Program-made: the position numbers and the translations under genes
Notes under the pieces: model-generated
Databases searched by the model: none
Told to the model about the DNA's origin: nothing
What the model saw: the letters and a program-made list of their open reading frames with translations, nothing else
Source: Chryseobacterium elymi
Lineage (GTDB): Bacteria; Bacteroidota; Bacteroidia; Flavobacteriales; Weeksellaceae
Reading direction: 5' to 3'
Length of the DNA: 64,000 bases
NCBI RefSeq assembly: GCF_003385495.1
Contig: NZ_QNUH01000017.1
Span: forward strand, 1 to 64,000
Part shown: piece by piece, positions 26,038 through 35,800 of the stretch
How positions within the stretch are numbered: the first letter of the stretch is position 1
Layout: the number at the start of each line of letters is the position of its first letter

Positions 26038-28146
26038 TTAATCTCTGTTTTTAACTACGATCCATCCTGAATACTTAATTGGAGTGTTCATTTTATCATT
26101 TTCATTCCAGCCTACAGAATACCAATAGTTTCCGGTAGGCACCTTCACTCCGCCCCTACTGCTTCCGTCCCATTTATAGCCGGTAGACTTATCAATCTGA
26201 TAGATCATATTTCCATAACGGTCGAAAATATTCATCACCAAATTTTTCTTATTGGCTAAGGCAGAATAATCAATAACATCATTGTAACCGTCACCATTTG
26301 GTGTGATCACATTGACAAGATTAGGAACAACGATACTGATATCTATTGGATCACAGTCGTAAGAATCTTTGACAAATATAGTGGCATCGCCTCTTTTAAC
26401 ATTGCTGAATTTATTAGAATCCTGCCAGTTTATATTATCCATGGAATATTTGTAAGGTGCCGTTCCTCCTATCACAAATACCGTAACGGTAGTATTTGAA
26501 ATTTCTATACTTGAAACAACTGGCTGTTCAGAAGGATATACTTTTACGTTCTGCACCACGGTACAATCTCCTGTTTTAAGCTTTACCCAATAGGTTCCTA
26601 CGCCCACATTTGTAATCGTCTGTGTAGTTGCTCCCGTGCTCCATTCATATCCGTTAAATCCCGGACCGGCATCTAATGTCGTTCTGTCTTCCACACAAAT
26701 AATTTTATCTTTAAGAATAGTGGAATAAACCGGAGGAATAACGACCAATGTAATTTTAGCAATGTTATAACAACCCTGCGCATTGGAGACCCGGACATAC
26801 ACTATACCACTAGGGGCAATGTATGCTGCAGGCGTTAAAATTTCATTGGTCTGATTCACGGCATCCGTTGCAGAAGGATAGTATTTTTTACCTGCCCCAG
26901 TCTGAGAGGTTACCGATGCAACTGTAAGGTTAAAAGATGCCGTAGACGGATTACCTTCAATAGCACAGGATCTTAATGTAGTATCATTTACCACAACAAC
27001 CGGGTAGAATTTTAATGTTATCTGCGCAACAGCAGTACACCCGAAGGATGAAATCACTTTGACAAAAACGGTTCCTTCGGCAGATGTAAATGCTGACGGA
27101 GTGGTAATTTCATTAATCCCTGCATTCAGATCTGAGAGCGTATTGTAATATTTCTTGGTCACGGTTGGATCTGTAATAACATCTGCTGTTGTAAGATCAA
27201 ATACTGCTGTTCCCGCATTATTGTTGTTACATTGAGTGAGTGTTGCATTTTTTGCTGTGATTTTACCGTCCTTAAATTTAAATATTCCAATCTGTTTACA
27301 TTGATTCAGCGGACTGTTTGGATTGGTCGGATCGGTATAGCTGATACTATAATAATAAACAGAAGTTGTATTAACGGTTGTAGGAACAGTGATCGCATTA
27401 TTTCCTGTCAATGCATCATTCTGACTCATATGATAGCTTACGCTGAAATGGGGATTTCCGTTTAAAATTCCTGCAGAAAGTGTTGAAAAATCAAATACGG
27501 CAGGATTTACACATATAATTACTTCTTTGGGATCTGCTGGATTAGCCGGCGGAACTCCCGGCGGAATAAACGGATATGGCTGTAAAGCGGGATCTGTAAA
27601 GGGAGATGCCAATGTTGCAGTTCCACCCCAGGTTAAAGAAAACGGAGCTGTTGTTGTACTGGTACTGCTTACCCAGTTGTCAATGAATAAATAGTAAGTT
27701 TGTCCCGGTAAAACATCAAGATATTTACAATAAGGTGTGAGTGAACCTCCGACCGCATTGGTAAGAGTACTTGTCATATTTAATCCTGTAGCAGGTCCGG
27801 GGCCTATAACCGTTGCGGCATTGCAGCGTATGGGTGCTCCTAAAGCTCCACAGTTTACATTAGGGCCGAAAATCGCCCAGTCATAGTCAGCATCCGGATT
27901 ATTCGGGACAAGATCGAAGGTAAGTGTCCCTCCTGTAGCAATTGTTATTTTATACCAGATTGAATTATGCTCACCGGTTGCATCTAGGCAAGTTCCTGAA
28001 TTGACCAATTCTTTAATGTTGCCATATCCGGTTGGACTATAAGTAATATTGGAATTTCCGCAGACGGCAAGCGCTGTTGAACAGTCTGCCTGCGCAAAGA
28101 ATACCTGAGAAATACCTAAAAAAATAAGGAGTAAAAGTTTTTTCAT
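26038..28146 (-). CDS. Secreted T9SS cargo protein with type B (gliding-motility-associated) C-terminal domain
   Basis: 702 residues from the ATG of MKKLLLLIFLGISQVFFAQ, a clear Sec signal; the upstream extension is rejected. The N-terminal part (ADCSTALAVCGNSNITYSPTGYGN onward, residues 20-180) is a beta-rich, Cys-containing adhesin-like module with DADYDWAIFGP. Several Ig-like repeats with alternating T/V patterns follow. The C-terminal domain VVPNLVNVITPNGDGYNDVI, then FDRYGNMIYQ and WDGSSRGGVKVPTGNYWY, is the T9SS type B signal. It is probably a surface or released protein; the ligand is unknown. Confidence 0.9.
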   Translation of the reverse strand: MKKLLLLIFLGISQVFFAQADCSTALAVCGNSNITYSPTGYGNIKELVNSGTCLDATGEHNSIWYKITIATGGTLTFDLVPNNPDADYDWAIFGPNVNCGALGAPIRCNAATVIGPGPATGLNMTSTLTNAVGGSLTPYCKYLDVLPGQTYYLFIDNWVSSTSTTTAPFSLTWGGTATLASPFTDPALQPYPFIPPGVPPANPADPKEVIICVNPAVFDFSTLSAGILNGNPHFSVSYHMSQNDALTGNNAITVPTTVNTTSVYYYSISYTDPTNPNSPLNQCKQIGIFKFKDGKITAKNATLTQCNNNNAGTAVFDLTTADVITDPTVTKKYYNTLSDLNAGINEITTPSAFTSAEGTVFVKVISSFGCTAVAQITLKFYPVVVVNDTTLRSCAIEGNPSTASFNLTVASVTSQTGAGKKYYPSATDAVNQTNEILTPAAYIAPSGIVYVRVSNAQGCYNIAKITLVVIPPVYSTILKDKIICVEDRTTLDAGPGFNGYEWSTGATTQTITNVGVGTYWVKLKTGDCTVVQNVKVYPSEQPVVSSIEISNTTVTVFVIGGTAPYKYSMDNINWQDSNKFSNVKRGDATIFVKDSYDCDPIDISIVVPNLVNVITPNGDGYNDVIDYSALANKKNLVMNIFDRYGNMIYQIDKSTGYKWDGSSRGGVKVPTGNYWYSVGWNENDKMNTPIKYSGWIVVKNRD

Positions 28147-28314
28147 AGATATATAGTTTTTAGTTATTGATTTGAAAACCAAATGTATGTGCTGATTGAC
28201 AACACATACATCAAATATACCTATATTTTAATCACGAACAATGGATTTTTAAAAATCTTAAATTATTTTAAATAAAAAAATGAAATAATTACGATATAAC
28301 ACGATAAACACCAA

Positions 28315-29112
28315 CTATTTTATACTTGTAATATTTCCACAGAGATTTTCAAGATGGAAAATTTTATGAAACGGACTCTTCACTTCCTGCAAATGTTCTT
28401 TGTCCTGAATAAACGTATATCTTGAAGCAATGGAATTCATGTCCGAAACAATCACCAGCCAGCATTCATCTACGGAAGTATCGTAATACGGGAATTTCTC
28501 ATTTTTCTTATCGATAAGCTCAAGGATCTTCTCGGAACAAAGTTCATCAAAAAGGTTCATGCTATATTCGTGGGTAATAAAGACATTTCTACGATGAAAA
28601 GATTTCCTCATCCCTTTCACACAGCCCAAAGGTTTGTTCTTTTTAATGCTTCTGTAAATACTGAGTATATTTTCCTCCTGCTGTTCTATATTGTCAAATT
28701 TAATATTCGGGTAAAATTCTAAAAAATAAACACCACGATATTTCGCGGTGTCTTCCTGTTCTAATAGTATTTCTGCCTGGCGGAACATCTTATTTAAAGT
28801 ACTCTCTACCTTTTTCATTTCCAGATGATTGATCACTTCGGTAAGTTCTATCCCTATCTTTTTATCGTTGAGTTTAGCGATAAAGTCCGGACTTTCGCAG
28901 GTAAGGTCTTCAAATTTAACATCGGGAAAATGATGCATAAACGAATTAAGCAGTAAAATCTCAGATTTCTTTCTATACTTTTCACGGTCATGGAGCAAAG
29001 ATTCGTCTATTTTACGGTGATACTTTTCCATCGGCTTTTTTTTCAAATGCCGGTTCATATAGTATAGGCTTAGATTCTTTATTAAATCTTCATCAGAAAA
29101 TGTTTTTTTCAT
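28315..29112 (-). CDS. Orphan protein with PD-(D/E)XK-like signature
   Basis: Not a family I can name. About 265 residues from the ATG of MKKTFSDEDL; a GTG 48 bases upstream is less likely. The N-terminus is strongly basic and helical (HLKKKPMEKYHRK...KYRKKSE). Then SPDFIAKLNDKKIGIELTEV (Asp76, Glu89) has the spacing of a restriction-endonuclease-fold core (PD...ExK), but with Thr in place of the final Lys. A strand (GVYFLEFYPNI) and a C-terminal region with DECWLVIVSDMNS follow. It is isolated, with no methylase or toxin partner. A nuclease or nucleic-acid-binding role is only a hypothesis. Confidence 0.55.
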   Translation of the reverse strand: MKKTFSDEDLIKNLSLYYMNRHLKKKPMEKYHRKIDESLLHDREKYRKKSEILLLNSFMHHFPDVKFEDLTCESPDFIAKLNDKKIGIELTEVINHLEMKKVESTLNKMFRQAEILLEQEDTAKYRGVYFLEFYPNIKFDNIEQQEENILSIYRSIKKNKPLGCVKGMRKSFHRRNVFITHEYSMNLFDELCSEKILELIDKKNEKFPYYDTSVDECWLVIVSDMNSIASRYTFIQDKEHLQEVKSPFHKIFHLENLCGNITSIK

Positions 29113-29315
29113 AGGTGATTTTTTTATGTGACCAAGAACATACGCCCTATTGGTTTTCACCGTTAGAAGTTTTTGATTTTCAAAAATTTACATATTAAAG
29201 GTAAGTAAAAAAACTATTCACAGGATACTTTTAAATTAATTTATCAAATAATTAATGTAAAGTTTATTTTCATAATCAATACCTTTAGCGTTCAAATTAT
29301 AAAACTGTGATTTAT

Positions 29316-30971
29316 ATGGATTTTAAAAACTTTAAAATACCTTACAGCATCAATCCACAATATTCTAAAAAAGCCGTCTATTTTTCGATGGAATTTGCCA
29401 TTGAACAGGTTTTAAAAATATATTCGGGAGGTCTGGGATTCCTTGCAGGATCTCATATGAGAAGCGCGTACAACCTGAAACAGGATCTTATCGGGATCGG
29501 AATTCTCTGGAAATTCGGATATTACGATCAGGCCAGAAATCATGACCAGACTCTTCAGCCGGTCTGGACCAGAAAAATGTACAGCTTCCTTGAAGATACC
29601 GGAATAAAATTTCAAATTGAGATCCACAGTGCCCCGGTTTGGGTAAAAGTATGGTACCTTGATCCTGAAATTTTCAATACGGCACCTATGTTTTTCCTCT
29701 CTACGGATGTTCCGGAAAACGATCATGTTTCCAAAACCATCTGCCACAAATTATACGATGCCAATGAATCTACAAAACTGGCGCAGTATATTTTATTAGG
29801 AAAGGGAGGTGCTAAATTACTGGACGAAATGAATGCCGTAAGAGAGGTGTATCATCTGAATGAGGCTCATGGACTTCCCGCCGCATTTTACCTGCTGAAA
29901 AAGTACAATGGAGACCTGAACCGGGTAAAAGAAAAACTGGTTTTTACCACCCATACTCCTGAAGAAGCCGGAAACGAAAAGCATAATCTGAAACTCTGCC
30001 ACGATATGTCCTATTTTTCAGGTTTCAGCATGGAAGAGGTAAAAAGCATCGAAGGAGCAAGCGATGACCGTTTCAATCACTCGTTGTGTGCTCTGAAAAT
30101 GGCAAGAATGGCGAACGGGGTATCTAAGCTGCATGGTGAGGTTTCCAGAGCTATGTGGAGTAAATACCCTGGAATCTGCGAAATTACTTCCATTACCAAT
30201 GCACAGGAATTTAAATACTGGGCGGATAAGCCTCTTTATAATGCCAAAGATGAAAACGATGCTACTGTTTTTGATTACCGCAAAAAACATTTAAAGAAAA
30301 GACTGTTCACCATTGTTGCAGATCAGACCGGAAATCTATTTGATCCTAACATTTTCACTATTGTCTGGGCAAGAAGATTTGCAGGGTATAAACGTGCAGA
30401 TTTACTGCTTCATGATAAGGAAAGATTCTACAGGTTATTGAATAATCAAAAATATCCGGTACAGATCATCTGGTCAGGGAAACCTTATCCTATGGATTAT
30501 TCCGCTATTTCTACTTTTAACACCCTGGTAGAGGAAAGCAAAAATCACAAGAATATGGCTGTCCTTACCGGTTACGAACTTTCTTTAAGTAAATCTCTGA
30601 AACAGGGCTCGGATTTGTGGCTCAACAATCCGAGGGTGCCAAGAGAAGCTTCAGGGACCTCAGGAATGACTGCTGCAATGAACGGATCTGTAAATCTTTC
30701 TACCGATGACGGGTGGATCCCTGAGTTTGCCCAGCCGGGAGAAAATGCGTTTGTTGTTCCGAAGGCTGATTATTTAAATATGAGTATTTATGAACAGGAT
30801 ACTTATGACCTGAGTAAGCTGTACGAAATTCTTGAAAACGAAATCCTGCCTACTTATTATGACAATCCTAACCAATGGAGAAAAATTCAGTATAATGCTA
30901 TGAATGATGTACAGGACCGGTTTAACAGTGATAGAATGGCAGATGAATATTACAAGGTGCTTTACCAATAA
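29316..30971 (+). CDS. Alpha-glucan phosphorylase-like protein (GT35) lacking the PLP lysine
   Basis: 551 residues from ATG 29316; the GTG nine bases upstream is unlikely. GT35 marks: VYFSMEFAIEQVLKIYSGGLGFLAG at the start (read as FSMEFAIEQ and YSGGLGFLAG), HLNEAHGLPA, FTTHTPEEAGNEKH, RRFAGYKRADLLL and EASGTSGMTAAMNGSVNLS with DDGWIPEF. In active phosphorylases the last motif is SGMK, where Lys binds pyridoxal phosphate; here codon 452 is ACT (Thr). It may be an inactive or non-phosphorolytic relative, for example a glucan-binding protein. Monocistronic with a terminator after it. Confidence 0.85.
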   Translation: MDFKNFKIPYSINPQYSKKAVYFSMEFAIEQVLKIYSGGLGFLAGSHMRSAYNLKQDLIGIGILWKFGYYDQARNHDQTLQPVWTRKMYSFLEDTGIKFQIEIHSAPVWVKVWYLDPEIFNTAPMFFLSTDVPENDHVSKTICHKLYDANESTKLAQYILLGKGGAKLLDEMNAVREVYHLNEAHGLPAAFYLLKKYNGDLNRVKEKLVFTTHTPEEAGNEKHNLKLCHDMSYFSGFSMEEVKSIEGASDDRFNHSLCALKMARMANGVSKLHGEVSRAMWSKYPGICEITSITNAQEFKYWADKPLYNAKDENDATVFDYRKKHLKKRLFTIVADQTGNLFDPNIFTIVWARRFAGYKRADLLLHDKERFYRLLNNQKYPVQIIWSGKPYPMDYSAISTFNTLVEESKNHKNMAVLTGYELSLSKSLKQGSDLWLNNPRVPREASGTSGMTAAMNGSVNLSTDDGWIPEFAQPGENAFVVPKADYLNMSIYEQDTYDLSKLYEILENEILPTYYDNPNQWRKIQYNAMNDVQDRFNSDRMADEYYKVLYQ

Positions 30972-31007
30972 GTAAAAGATAAAAAACTCCAATCAACTTA
31001 TTTATAA

Positions 31008-31043
31008 TAAAAATTCCGTGTAAGTATTTTCACGGAATTTTTA
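31008..31043. terminator. Bidirectional terminator
   Basis: Stem AAAATTCCGTG/CACGGAATTTT with a 10-base loop and T-runs, between the phosphorylase-like gene and the DUF6496 gene. Confidence 0.85.
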
Positions 31044-31052
31044 TTATTGGTA

Positions 31053-31238
31053 TTATTCTTTTTTCTTTTTCGGAACTTTCAAGCCTGTTTCTCTTGCTTC
31101 GGAAATACCTATTGCTACGGCTTGTTTCCTACTTGTCACTTTCTTTCCGGAAGAAGACTTAAGTTTTCCCTCCTTGAATTCGTGCATGACTTTTCCTACT
31201 TTGTCCTGAGCTTTTTCTGAATATTTGGTTTTGCTCAT
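31053..31238 (-). CDS. DUF6496 small basic protein
   Basis: 61 residues and very rich in Lys. The whole protein matches the pattern of DUF6496: EKAQDKVGKVMHEFKEGKL, then GKKVTSRKQAVAIGISEA, ending in KKKK. Such proteins resemble plasmid-stabilisation or stress-induced small DNA-binding proteins and occur in many bacteria; the function is unknown. It starts 12 bases after the preceding hypothetical gene, so the two form an operon. Confidence 0.82.
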   Translation of the reverse strand: MSKTKYSEKAQDKVGKVMHEFKEGKLKSSSGKKVTSRKQAVAIGISEARETGLKVPKKKKE

Positions 31239-31249
31239 GATAAAAAATT

Positions 31250-31723
31250 TTAAGATTTTGGCAGGGATACCCCTAATTCGTAAACTTTGGCGTGCTTCAA
31301 ATATTTTGAGCGTTCTCTGGAAGTTACCGATTCAAAATGGTCATTCTTGATCACAATAATCGGATCTTCTGCATTTTCAATTTCAAAATTAGCCAGATAT
31401 CTTTCGTCCGGTGCATCCTGACGTATTTCTGATTTTATCTTCTGTAATTCATCTGCGTATTTCCTAAATCCAGGATCAGATGAATGAATAAATTTATATT
31501 CATCACCAGCATATACGTAGTAGTGAAGCTTTTTCTCAATAAGCCCGGCTTCATCTGTAATCTGCGGATTATCATTCCCGTCTTTAAAACTAACTTCTAC
31601 CAAAGTTCCGCCTTTTTTGCTTGCACAATCTTCCGCATCTTTAAAGCTTGAAAAGCCAGTATAAACAATCTGATCGGCCAAAACATAGCGGTTCAGTTTT
31701 TGGTTGTAAGCATTCGTTTCCAT
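31250..31723 (-). CDS. Hypothetical cytosolic protein
   Basis: 157 residues, not recognised. No signal peptide and no membrane segment. It is a mixed alpha/beta protein with a charged surface; notable stretches are YTGFSSFKDAEDCASKKGG and IIVIKNDHFESVTSRER. It is first in a two-gene unit with the DUF6496 protein, which hints at a stress-related role. Nothing in the sequence points to an enzyme. Confidence 0.6.
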   Translation of the reverse strand: METNAYNQKLNRYVLADQIVYTGFSSFKDAEDCASKKGGTLVEVSFKDGNDNPQITDEAGLIEKKLHYYVYAGDEYKFIHSSDPGFRKYADELQKIKSEIRQDAPDERYLANFEIENAEDPIIVIKNDHFESVTSRERSKYLKHAKVYELGVSLPKS

Positions 31724-31816
31724 AATTATTATTTAATTTGATTGTATAATGGTATATTCAATTTTTTTGCCAAAAGCCGTATTAAAAAAGCTTTTTTATG
31801 CATTTAATAAAATTAT

Positions 31817-31824
31817 TATCTTTG
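31817..31824 (+). promoter_or_regulatory. Promoter -7 box (TATCTTTG) for the S9 peptidase
   Basis: Exact TAnnTTTG, 19 bases before the ATG at 31844. No clear TTG at -33. Confidence 0.55.
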
Positions 31825-31843
31825 AGATCCATTAAAATTAGAA

Positions 31844-33973
31844 ATGAAAAAAATACTCTTAACTCTTACTGTAGCCGTAGCATTTCATAATGTATCGGCA
31901 CAGGAAATCACTTTAGATAAAATATATTCAGGATATTATCGTGGAAAAGGCATTGCCGGTATAGCATCTATGAAGAACGGAGAAAACTATCTGGTCATTG
32001 AACCGACAGGAATTACCAAATATTCTTACAAAACTTCACAAAAAGAAGGTAATATTGTTGATGGTAAATTTGAAAGCTATGAATTTTCTGATGACGAGTC
32101 AAAAATTCTTCTTTTAAAAGAAAGTCAGCATATCTACAGACATTCTTTTCTTGGAAAGTTTGAGGTAAAAGATCTGAAATCGGGGAAAACAATCAGCTTA
32201 AATGACGGCAAAACAGTTCAGGAACCCAGATTTTCTCCTGATGCCACTAAAGTAGCTTTTATTGCGGAAAATAATTTATTCTATCAGGATCTGAGTTCAG
32301 GAAAAATTACTCAAATTACAAATGATGGCAAGAAAAACTCTATTATCAACGGACTTGCAGACTGGGTTTACGAAGAAGAGTTCGGGCATGCAAGACAATA
32401 TGAATGGACAAAAAATTCAGATGCCATTGTATTTGTAAAATCTGATGAAAGCCAGGTTCCGGAGATTTATATTCCGATTTATGGGAAAAAACTTTATCCG
32501 GAGGAAATGCGTTATAAATATCCTAAAGCTGGAGAAAAAAATTCTATAGTTTCTGCGCAGCTTTACCGTCTTGATACCGGGAAAACGATGCCTATCAATT
32601 TAAGTTCATTTAAAAACTACTATATCCCGAATGTTATTCAGACAGCAAAGCCTGACGAAATTGTTTTGATTACTTCGGAAAGAATTCAGAATGCTTCAGA
32701 TGTTTTAAAAGTCAATACTAAAACCGGAGCTGTTCAAAAGCTATTCACAGAAACGGATGATAAATGGATCGATACGGACAGCCCTACCCTTGAATTCCTT
32801 GAGGATGATTCTTTCCTTTGGGCTTCTGAAAGAGACGGCAACCGTCATTTGTACTGGTATGACAAGGATGGAAAGCTTAAAAAGCAGATAACAAAGGGAA
32901 ACTGGGAGGTAACTGGCTACTACGGATTCAATCCAAAATCTAAGGAAATTTATGTTCAGACCACTGAAAAAGGAAGCATTAATAAAGTAGTTTCCAAAGT
33001 TAATATTGAAAACGGAAAATCCCAATTGATCTCCAATGCGGAAGGAAATAATTCAGCCAACTTCAGCAAGAACTACAGTTATTTTATTGAAACGTCTTCT
33101 ACGGCGTCAAAACCTTATACTTATGTTTTAAAAGACGGAAACGGCAAAACAGTAAAAGAGCTTCAGAATAATAATGATCAACTGCAGAAATTAAAGGCTG
33201 ATAATTTTGTAGACAAAGAATTTATCACGATTCCAAATGATGCAGGCGATCAGATGAATGCATGGATCATGAAACCTAAAAACTTTGATCCCAACAAAAA
33301 ATACCCACTGTTCATGTTCCAGTATTCCGGCCCGGGATCGCAACAGGTTGCCAATTCATGGGACAATGGAAATGCTTTATGGTTTAATCATCTGGTACAA
33401 AAAGGCTATATCGTTGCCTGTGTAGACGGTCGTGGAACGGGTTACAAAGGAGCTAAGTTCAAAAAAGTCACCTACATGAATTTAGGGAAATATGAAATTG
33501 AAGATCAGATCACCGCTGCAAAATGGTTCGGAAACCAGTCTTATATTGACAAAACAAGAATCGGTATGTTCGGATGGAGTTTTGGAGGCTATATGACTAG
33601 CTTAGCAATGACTAAAGGAGCTGATGTCTTCAAAGCTGGAATTGCTGTAGCACCGGTAACCAACTGGAGGTATTATGATTCCGTATATACAGAAAGATTC
33701 ATGAGAACCCCTCAGGAAAATCCCGATGGATATGATAAAAATTCTCCCACGGAATACTCCAGCCTGTTAAAAGGTAAATTCTTATTGATTCACGGAACTG
33801 CAGATGATAATGTACATTTCCAGAATTCTATGGAATTCTCTGAAGCGTTGATCCAAAACAAAAAACAGTTTGAGTTTATGGCCTATCCGGACAAAAACCA
33901 TGGAATTTACGGTGGACAGACAAGACCACAGCTGTATCAGAAAATGACGGATTTTATTTTAAATAATCTATAA
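31844..33973 (+). CDS. S9 family dipeptidyl peptidase (DPP4-like)
   Basis: 709 residues with a Sec signal (MKKILLTLTVAVAFHNVSAQ). An N-terminal beta-propeller (about residues 60-460) carries the substrate-anchoring EEEFGHARQYEW segment, whose Glu pair matches the N-terminus-binding Glu-Glu of DPP4. The C-terminal alpha/beta hydrolase has the nucleophile GWSFGGY, then GTADDNVHF (Asp) and DKNHGIYGG (His). It should remove X-Pro or X-Ala dipeptides in the periplasm. Three POT transporters follow downstream, a sensible partnership for peptide use. Confidence 0.93.
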   Translation: MKKILLTLTVAVAFHNVSAQEITLDKIYSGYYRGKGIAGIASMKNGENYLVIEPTGITKYSYKTSQKEGNIVDGKFESYEFSDDESKILLLKESQHIYRHSFLGKFEVKDLKSGKTISLNDGKTVQEPRFSPDATKVAFIAENNLFYQDLSSGKITQITNDGKKNSIINGLADWVYEEEFGHARQYEWTKNSDAIVFVKSDESQVPEIYIPIYGKKLYPEEMRYKYPKAGEKNSIVSAQLYRLDTGKTMPINLSSFKNYYIPNVIQTAKPDEIVLITSERIQNASDVLKVNTKTGAVQKLFTETDDKWIDTDSPTLEFLEDDSFLWASERDGNRHLYWYDKDGKLKKQITKGNWEVTGYYGFNPKSKEIYVQTTEKGSINKVVSKVNIENGKSQLISNAEGNNSANFSKNYSYFIETSSTASKPYTYVLKDGNGKTVKELQNNNDQLQKLKADNFVDKEFITIPNDAGDQMNAWIMKPKNFDPNKKYPLFMFQYSGPGSQQVANSWDNGNALWFNHLVQKGYIVACVDGRGTGYKGAKFKKVTYMNLGKYEIEDQITAAKWFGNQSYIDKTRIGMFGWSFGGYMTSLAMTKGADVFKAGIAVAPVTNWRYYDSVYTERFMRTPQENPDGYDKNSPTEYSSLLKGKFLLIHGTADDNVHFQNSMEFSEALIQNKKQFEFMAYPDKNHGIYGGQTRPQLYQKMTDFILNNL

Positions 33974-33996
33974 ATTCTTTTTATAATAAAAATTTT

Positions 33997-34029
33997 AAAA
34001 ACCTCTTAAATACATTGAGAGGTTTTTTT
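33997..34029 (+). terminator. Terminator after the S9 peptidase
   Basis: Stem AAAAACCTCT/AGAGGTTTTT with an 11-base loop and a T-run, about 25 bases after the stop. Confidence 0.85.
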
Positions 34030-34091
34030 ATATTATTTCATTAATGATTTCTATAGCATATTATTTATTTTATCAATTGAAATTAAAAACT

Positions 34092-34099
34092 TATTTTTG
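34092..34099 (+). promoter_or_regulatory. Promoter -7 box (TATTTTTG) for the first POT gene
   Basis: Exact TAnnTTTG, 21 bases before ATG 34121. It includes the TTG that would start a longer reading frame, so it argues for the ATG. Confidence 0.5.
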
Positions 34100-34120
34100 A
34101 GAAATTTGAAAATTGATTAT

Positions 34121-35776
34121 ATGAAGACTAAACATCCTAAAGGCCTGCCTTTCCTCTTTTTCACAGAAATGTGGGAACGTTTCGGATATTATCTGATTCT
34201 TGGAATCTTTGTTCTTTATGTCATTGAGCCTACCGGAATGAAAGGAGGACTTGGACTTCCGGATAAAACCGCTGATGATATTTTCGGAACTTATATAGCT
34301 TTAACTTATCTTACCCCTTTCCTTGGAGGATTTTTGGCTGACAGGGTTTTAGGTTATATCAAATCCATCTATTTAGGAGGAATCCTGATGGCCGCCGGAT
34401 ATATAGGAATGGGAGTTTTCAAAGAGCTTCCTCTTTTTTACGGTTCTCTGGCGTTAATTATCATTGGAAACGGTTTCTTCAAACCTACCATTTCCACCCT
34501 CTTGGGGAACCTTTATTCTGAGGAACCTTATAAAGCCAATAAAGATTCCGGATATAATATTTTCTATATGGGGATCAATATCGGGGCATTTATCTGTAAT
34601 ATTATTGCGGCTTTCATGCGTAATAAATTCGGTTGGGGTGAAGCTTTCATCACTGCAGGTGTAGGAATGCTTATCGGCCTTGTGATCTTTAGCATCGGAA
34701 GAAAACACTATATCCATGCTGCACAGATGAAGCCTGTAGAGGAAGGTGATACCAAACTTTCTGAAATTTTAATTAAGGTTTTTGTTCCTGCAATTGCTGT
34801 TGGAGCTATTGGATGGTTTATTCCCGGAAATATCTTCGGAAGTGACAGTACAGATGCCTTCATTTTTGCCTGTGTTCCTGTTATTTATTTTTATGCCTCG
34901 CTTTACTTCAAAGCTAAACCAGAGGAGAAACCATCAATCGGGGCTCTGCTTTCAGTATTTCTGATCAGCATGTTTTTCTGGGCTGTTTTCAAGCAGAATG
35001 GTACGGCTTTAACAAGATGGGCGAACTATTATACGGACAGAAGCGTTCCCGCCTCACTGGAAAAGCCTCTTGAGAATATTTATATGGTGGAGGGGAAAAG
35101 CTACGAAGATAAAGAGGTACCTGTTTATGATAACCAGTTCCAGTCTCAGAAGGATAAGGATGGAAAAGCCATTAAAGAAACCGGAAAGGATATCTATTTT
35201 AGAAATATCTCTCCTGAACAGCGTGCTGCTCTGGAAAGAAATACGGAATCCAAAGTCTATTTATACAATACGGAATTATTCCAGTCTATCAATCCATTCT
35301 GGGTAATTGCTTTAACGCCTGTCATTGTAGGATTCTGGGCTTTATTAAGAAGAAAAGGAAAAGAACCTCTTACGCCTACAAAAATTGTTTTAGGTTTATT
35401 TATTTCAGGATTGTCATGCCTGGTAATGGTTCTTGCCGTTATGGCTGGAGACAATGGTGCCGAAAAAGTTTCACCTTTGTGGCTGGTAGCAGGATATGGA
35501 GTGATCACCATCGGAGAGCTCTGCCTTTCTCCCATGGGTCTTTCTTTCGTTTCCAAACTTTCACCGGCAAGAATTACGGCTTTAATGATGGGAGGTTTCT
35601 TCTTAGCAAACTCAGTTGGCAATAAGCTTTCTGGGATTCTCGCAAGTACATGGTACAGCTACGACAACAAGATGAATTACTTCCTCGTTAACTTTGCTTT
35701 ATTAATATTTGCGACACTTTTAGGACTTTCCATGTTAAAAAGACTGAACAAGATCATGAGGGAAAAAGGACACTAA
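34121..35776 (+). CDS. POT/PTR family peptide transporter (1)
   Basis: 551 residues from the ATG of MKTKHPKGLPFLFF. Proton-coupled di/tripeptide symporter of the POT branch of MFS. The signature ExxERFxYY is intact (EMWERFGYY, about residues 16-24). The PTR2 loop motif FYMGINIGAFICNIIAA and the late motif GELCLSPMGLSFVSKLSP are also seen. A soluble insert of roughly 70 residues (Asp/Lys-rich, around residues 315-385) lies between helices and looks like the periplasmic loop extension of Bacteroidota members. Own promoter and terminator. Confidence 0.93.
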   Translation: MKTKHPKGLPFLFFTEMWERFGYYLILGIFVLYVIEPTGMKGGLGLPDKTADDIFGTYIALTYLTPFLGGFLADRVLGYIKSIYLGGILMAAGYIGMGVFKELPLFYGSLALIIIGNGFFKPTISTLLGNLYSEEPYKANKDSGYNIFYMGINIGAFICNIIAAFMRNKFGWGEAFITAGVGMLIGLVIFSIGRKHYIHAAQMKPVEEGDTKLSEILIKVFVPAIAVGAIGWFIPGNIFGSDSTDAFIFACVPVIYFYASLYFKAKPEEKPSIGALLSVFLISMFFWAVFKQNGTALTRWANYYTDRSVPASLEKPLENIYMVEGKSYEDKEVPVYDNQFQSQKDKDGKAIKETGKDIYFRNISPEQRAALERNTESKVYLYNTELFQSINPFWVIALTPVIVGFWALLRRKGKEPLTPTKIVLGLFISGLSCLVMVLAVMAGDNGAEKVSPLWLVAGYGVITIGELCLSPMGLSFVSKLSPARITALMMGGFFLANSVGNKLSGILASTWYSYDNKMNYFLVNFALLIFATLLGLSMLKRLNKIMREKGH

Positions 35777-35800
35777 TCCTTATTTATCATAAAGAATACC

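Noticed and set aside
29113..29160. GTG start for the nuclease-like orphan
   Set aside because: The extra 16 residues add no domain and an ATG lies at 29112; Bacteroidota strongly prefer ATG.
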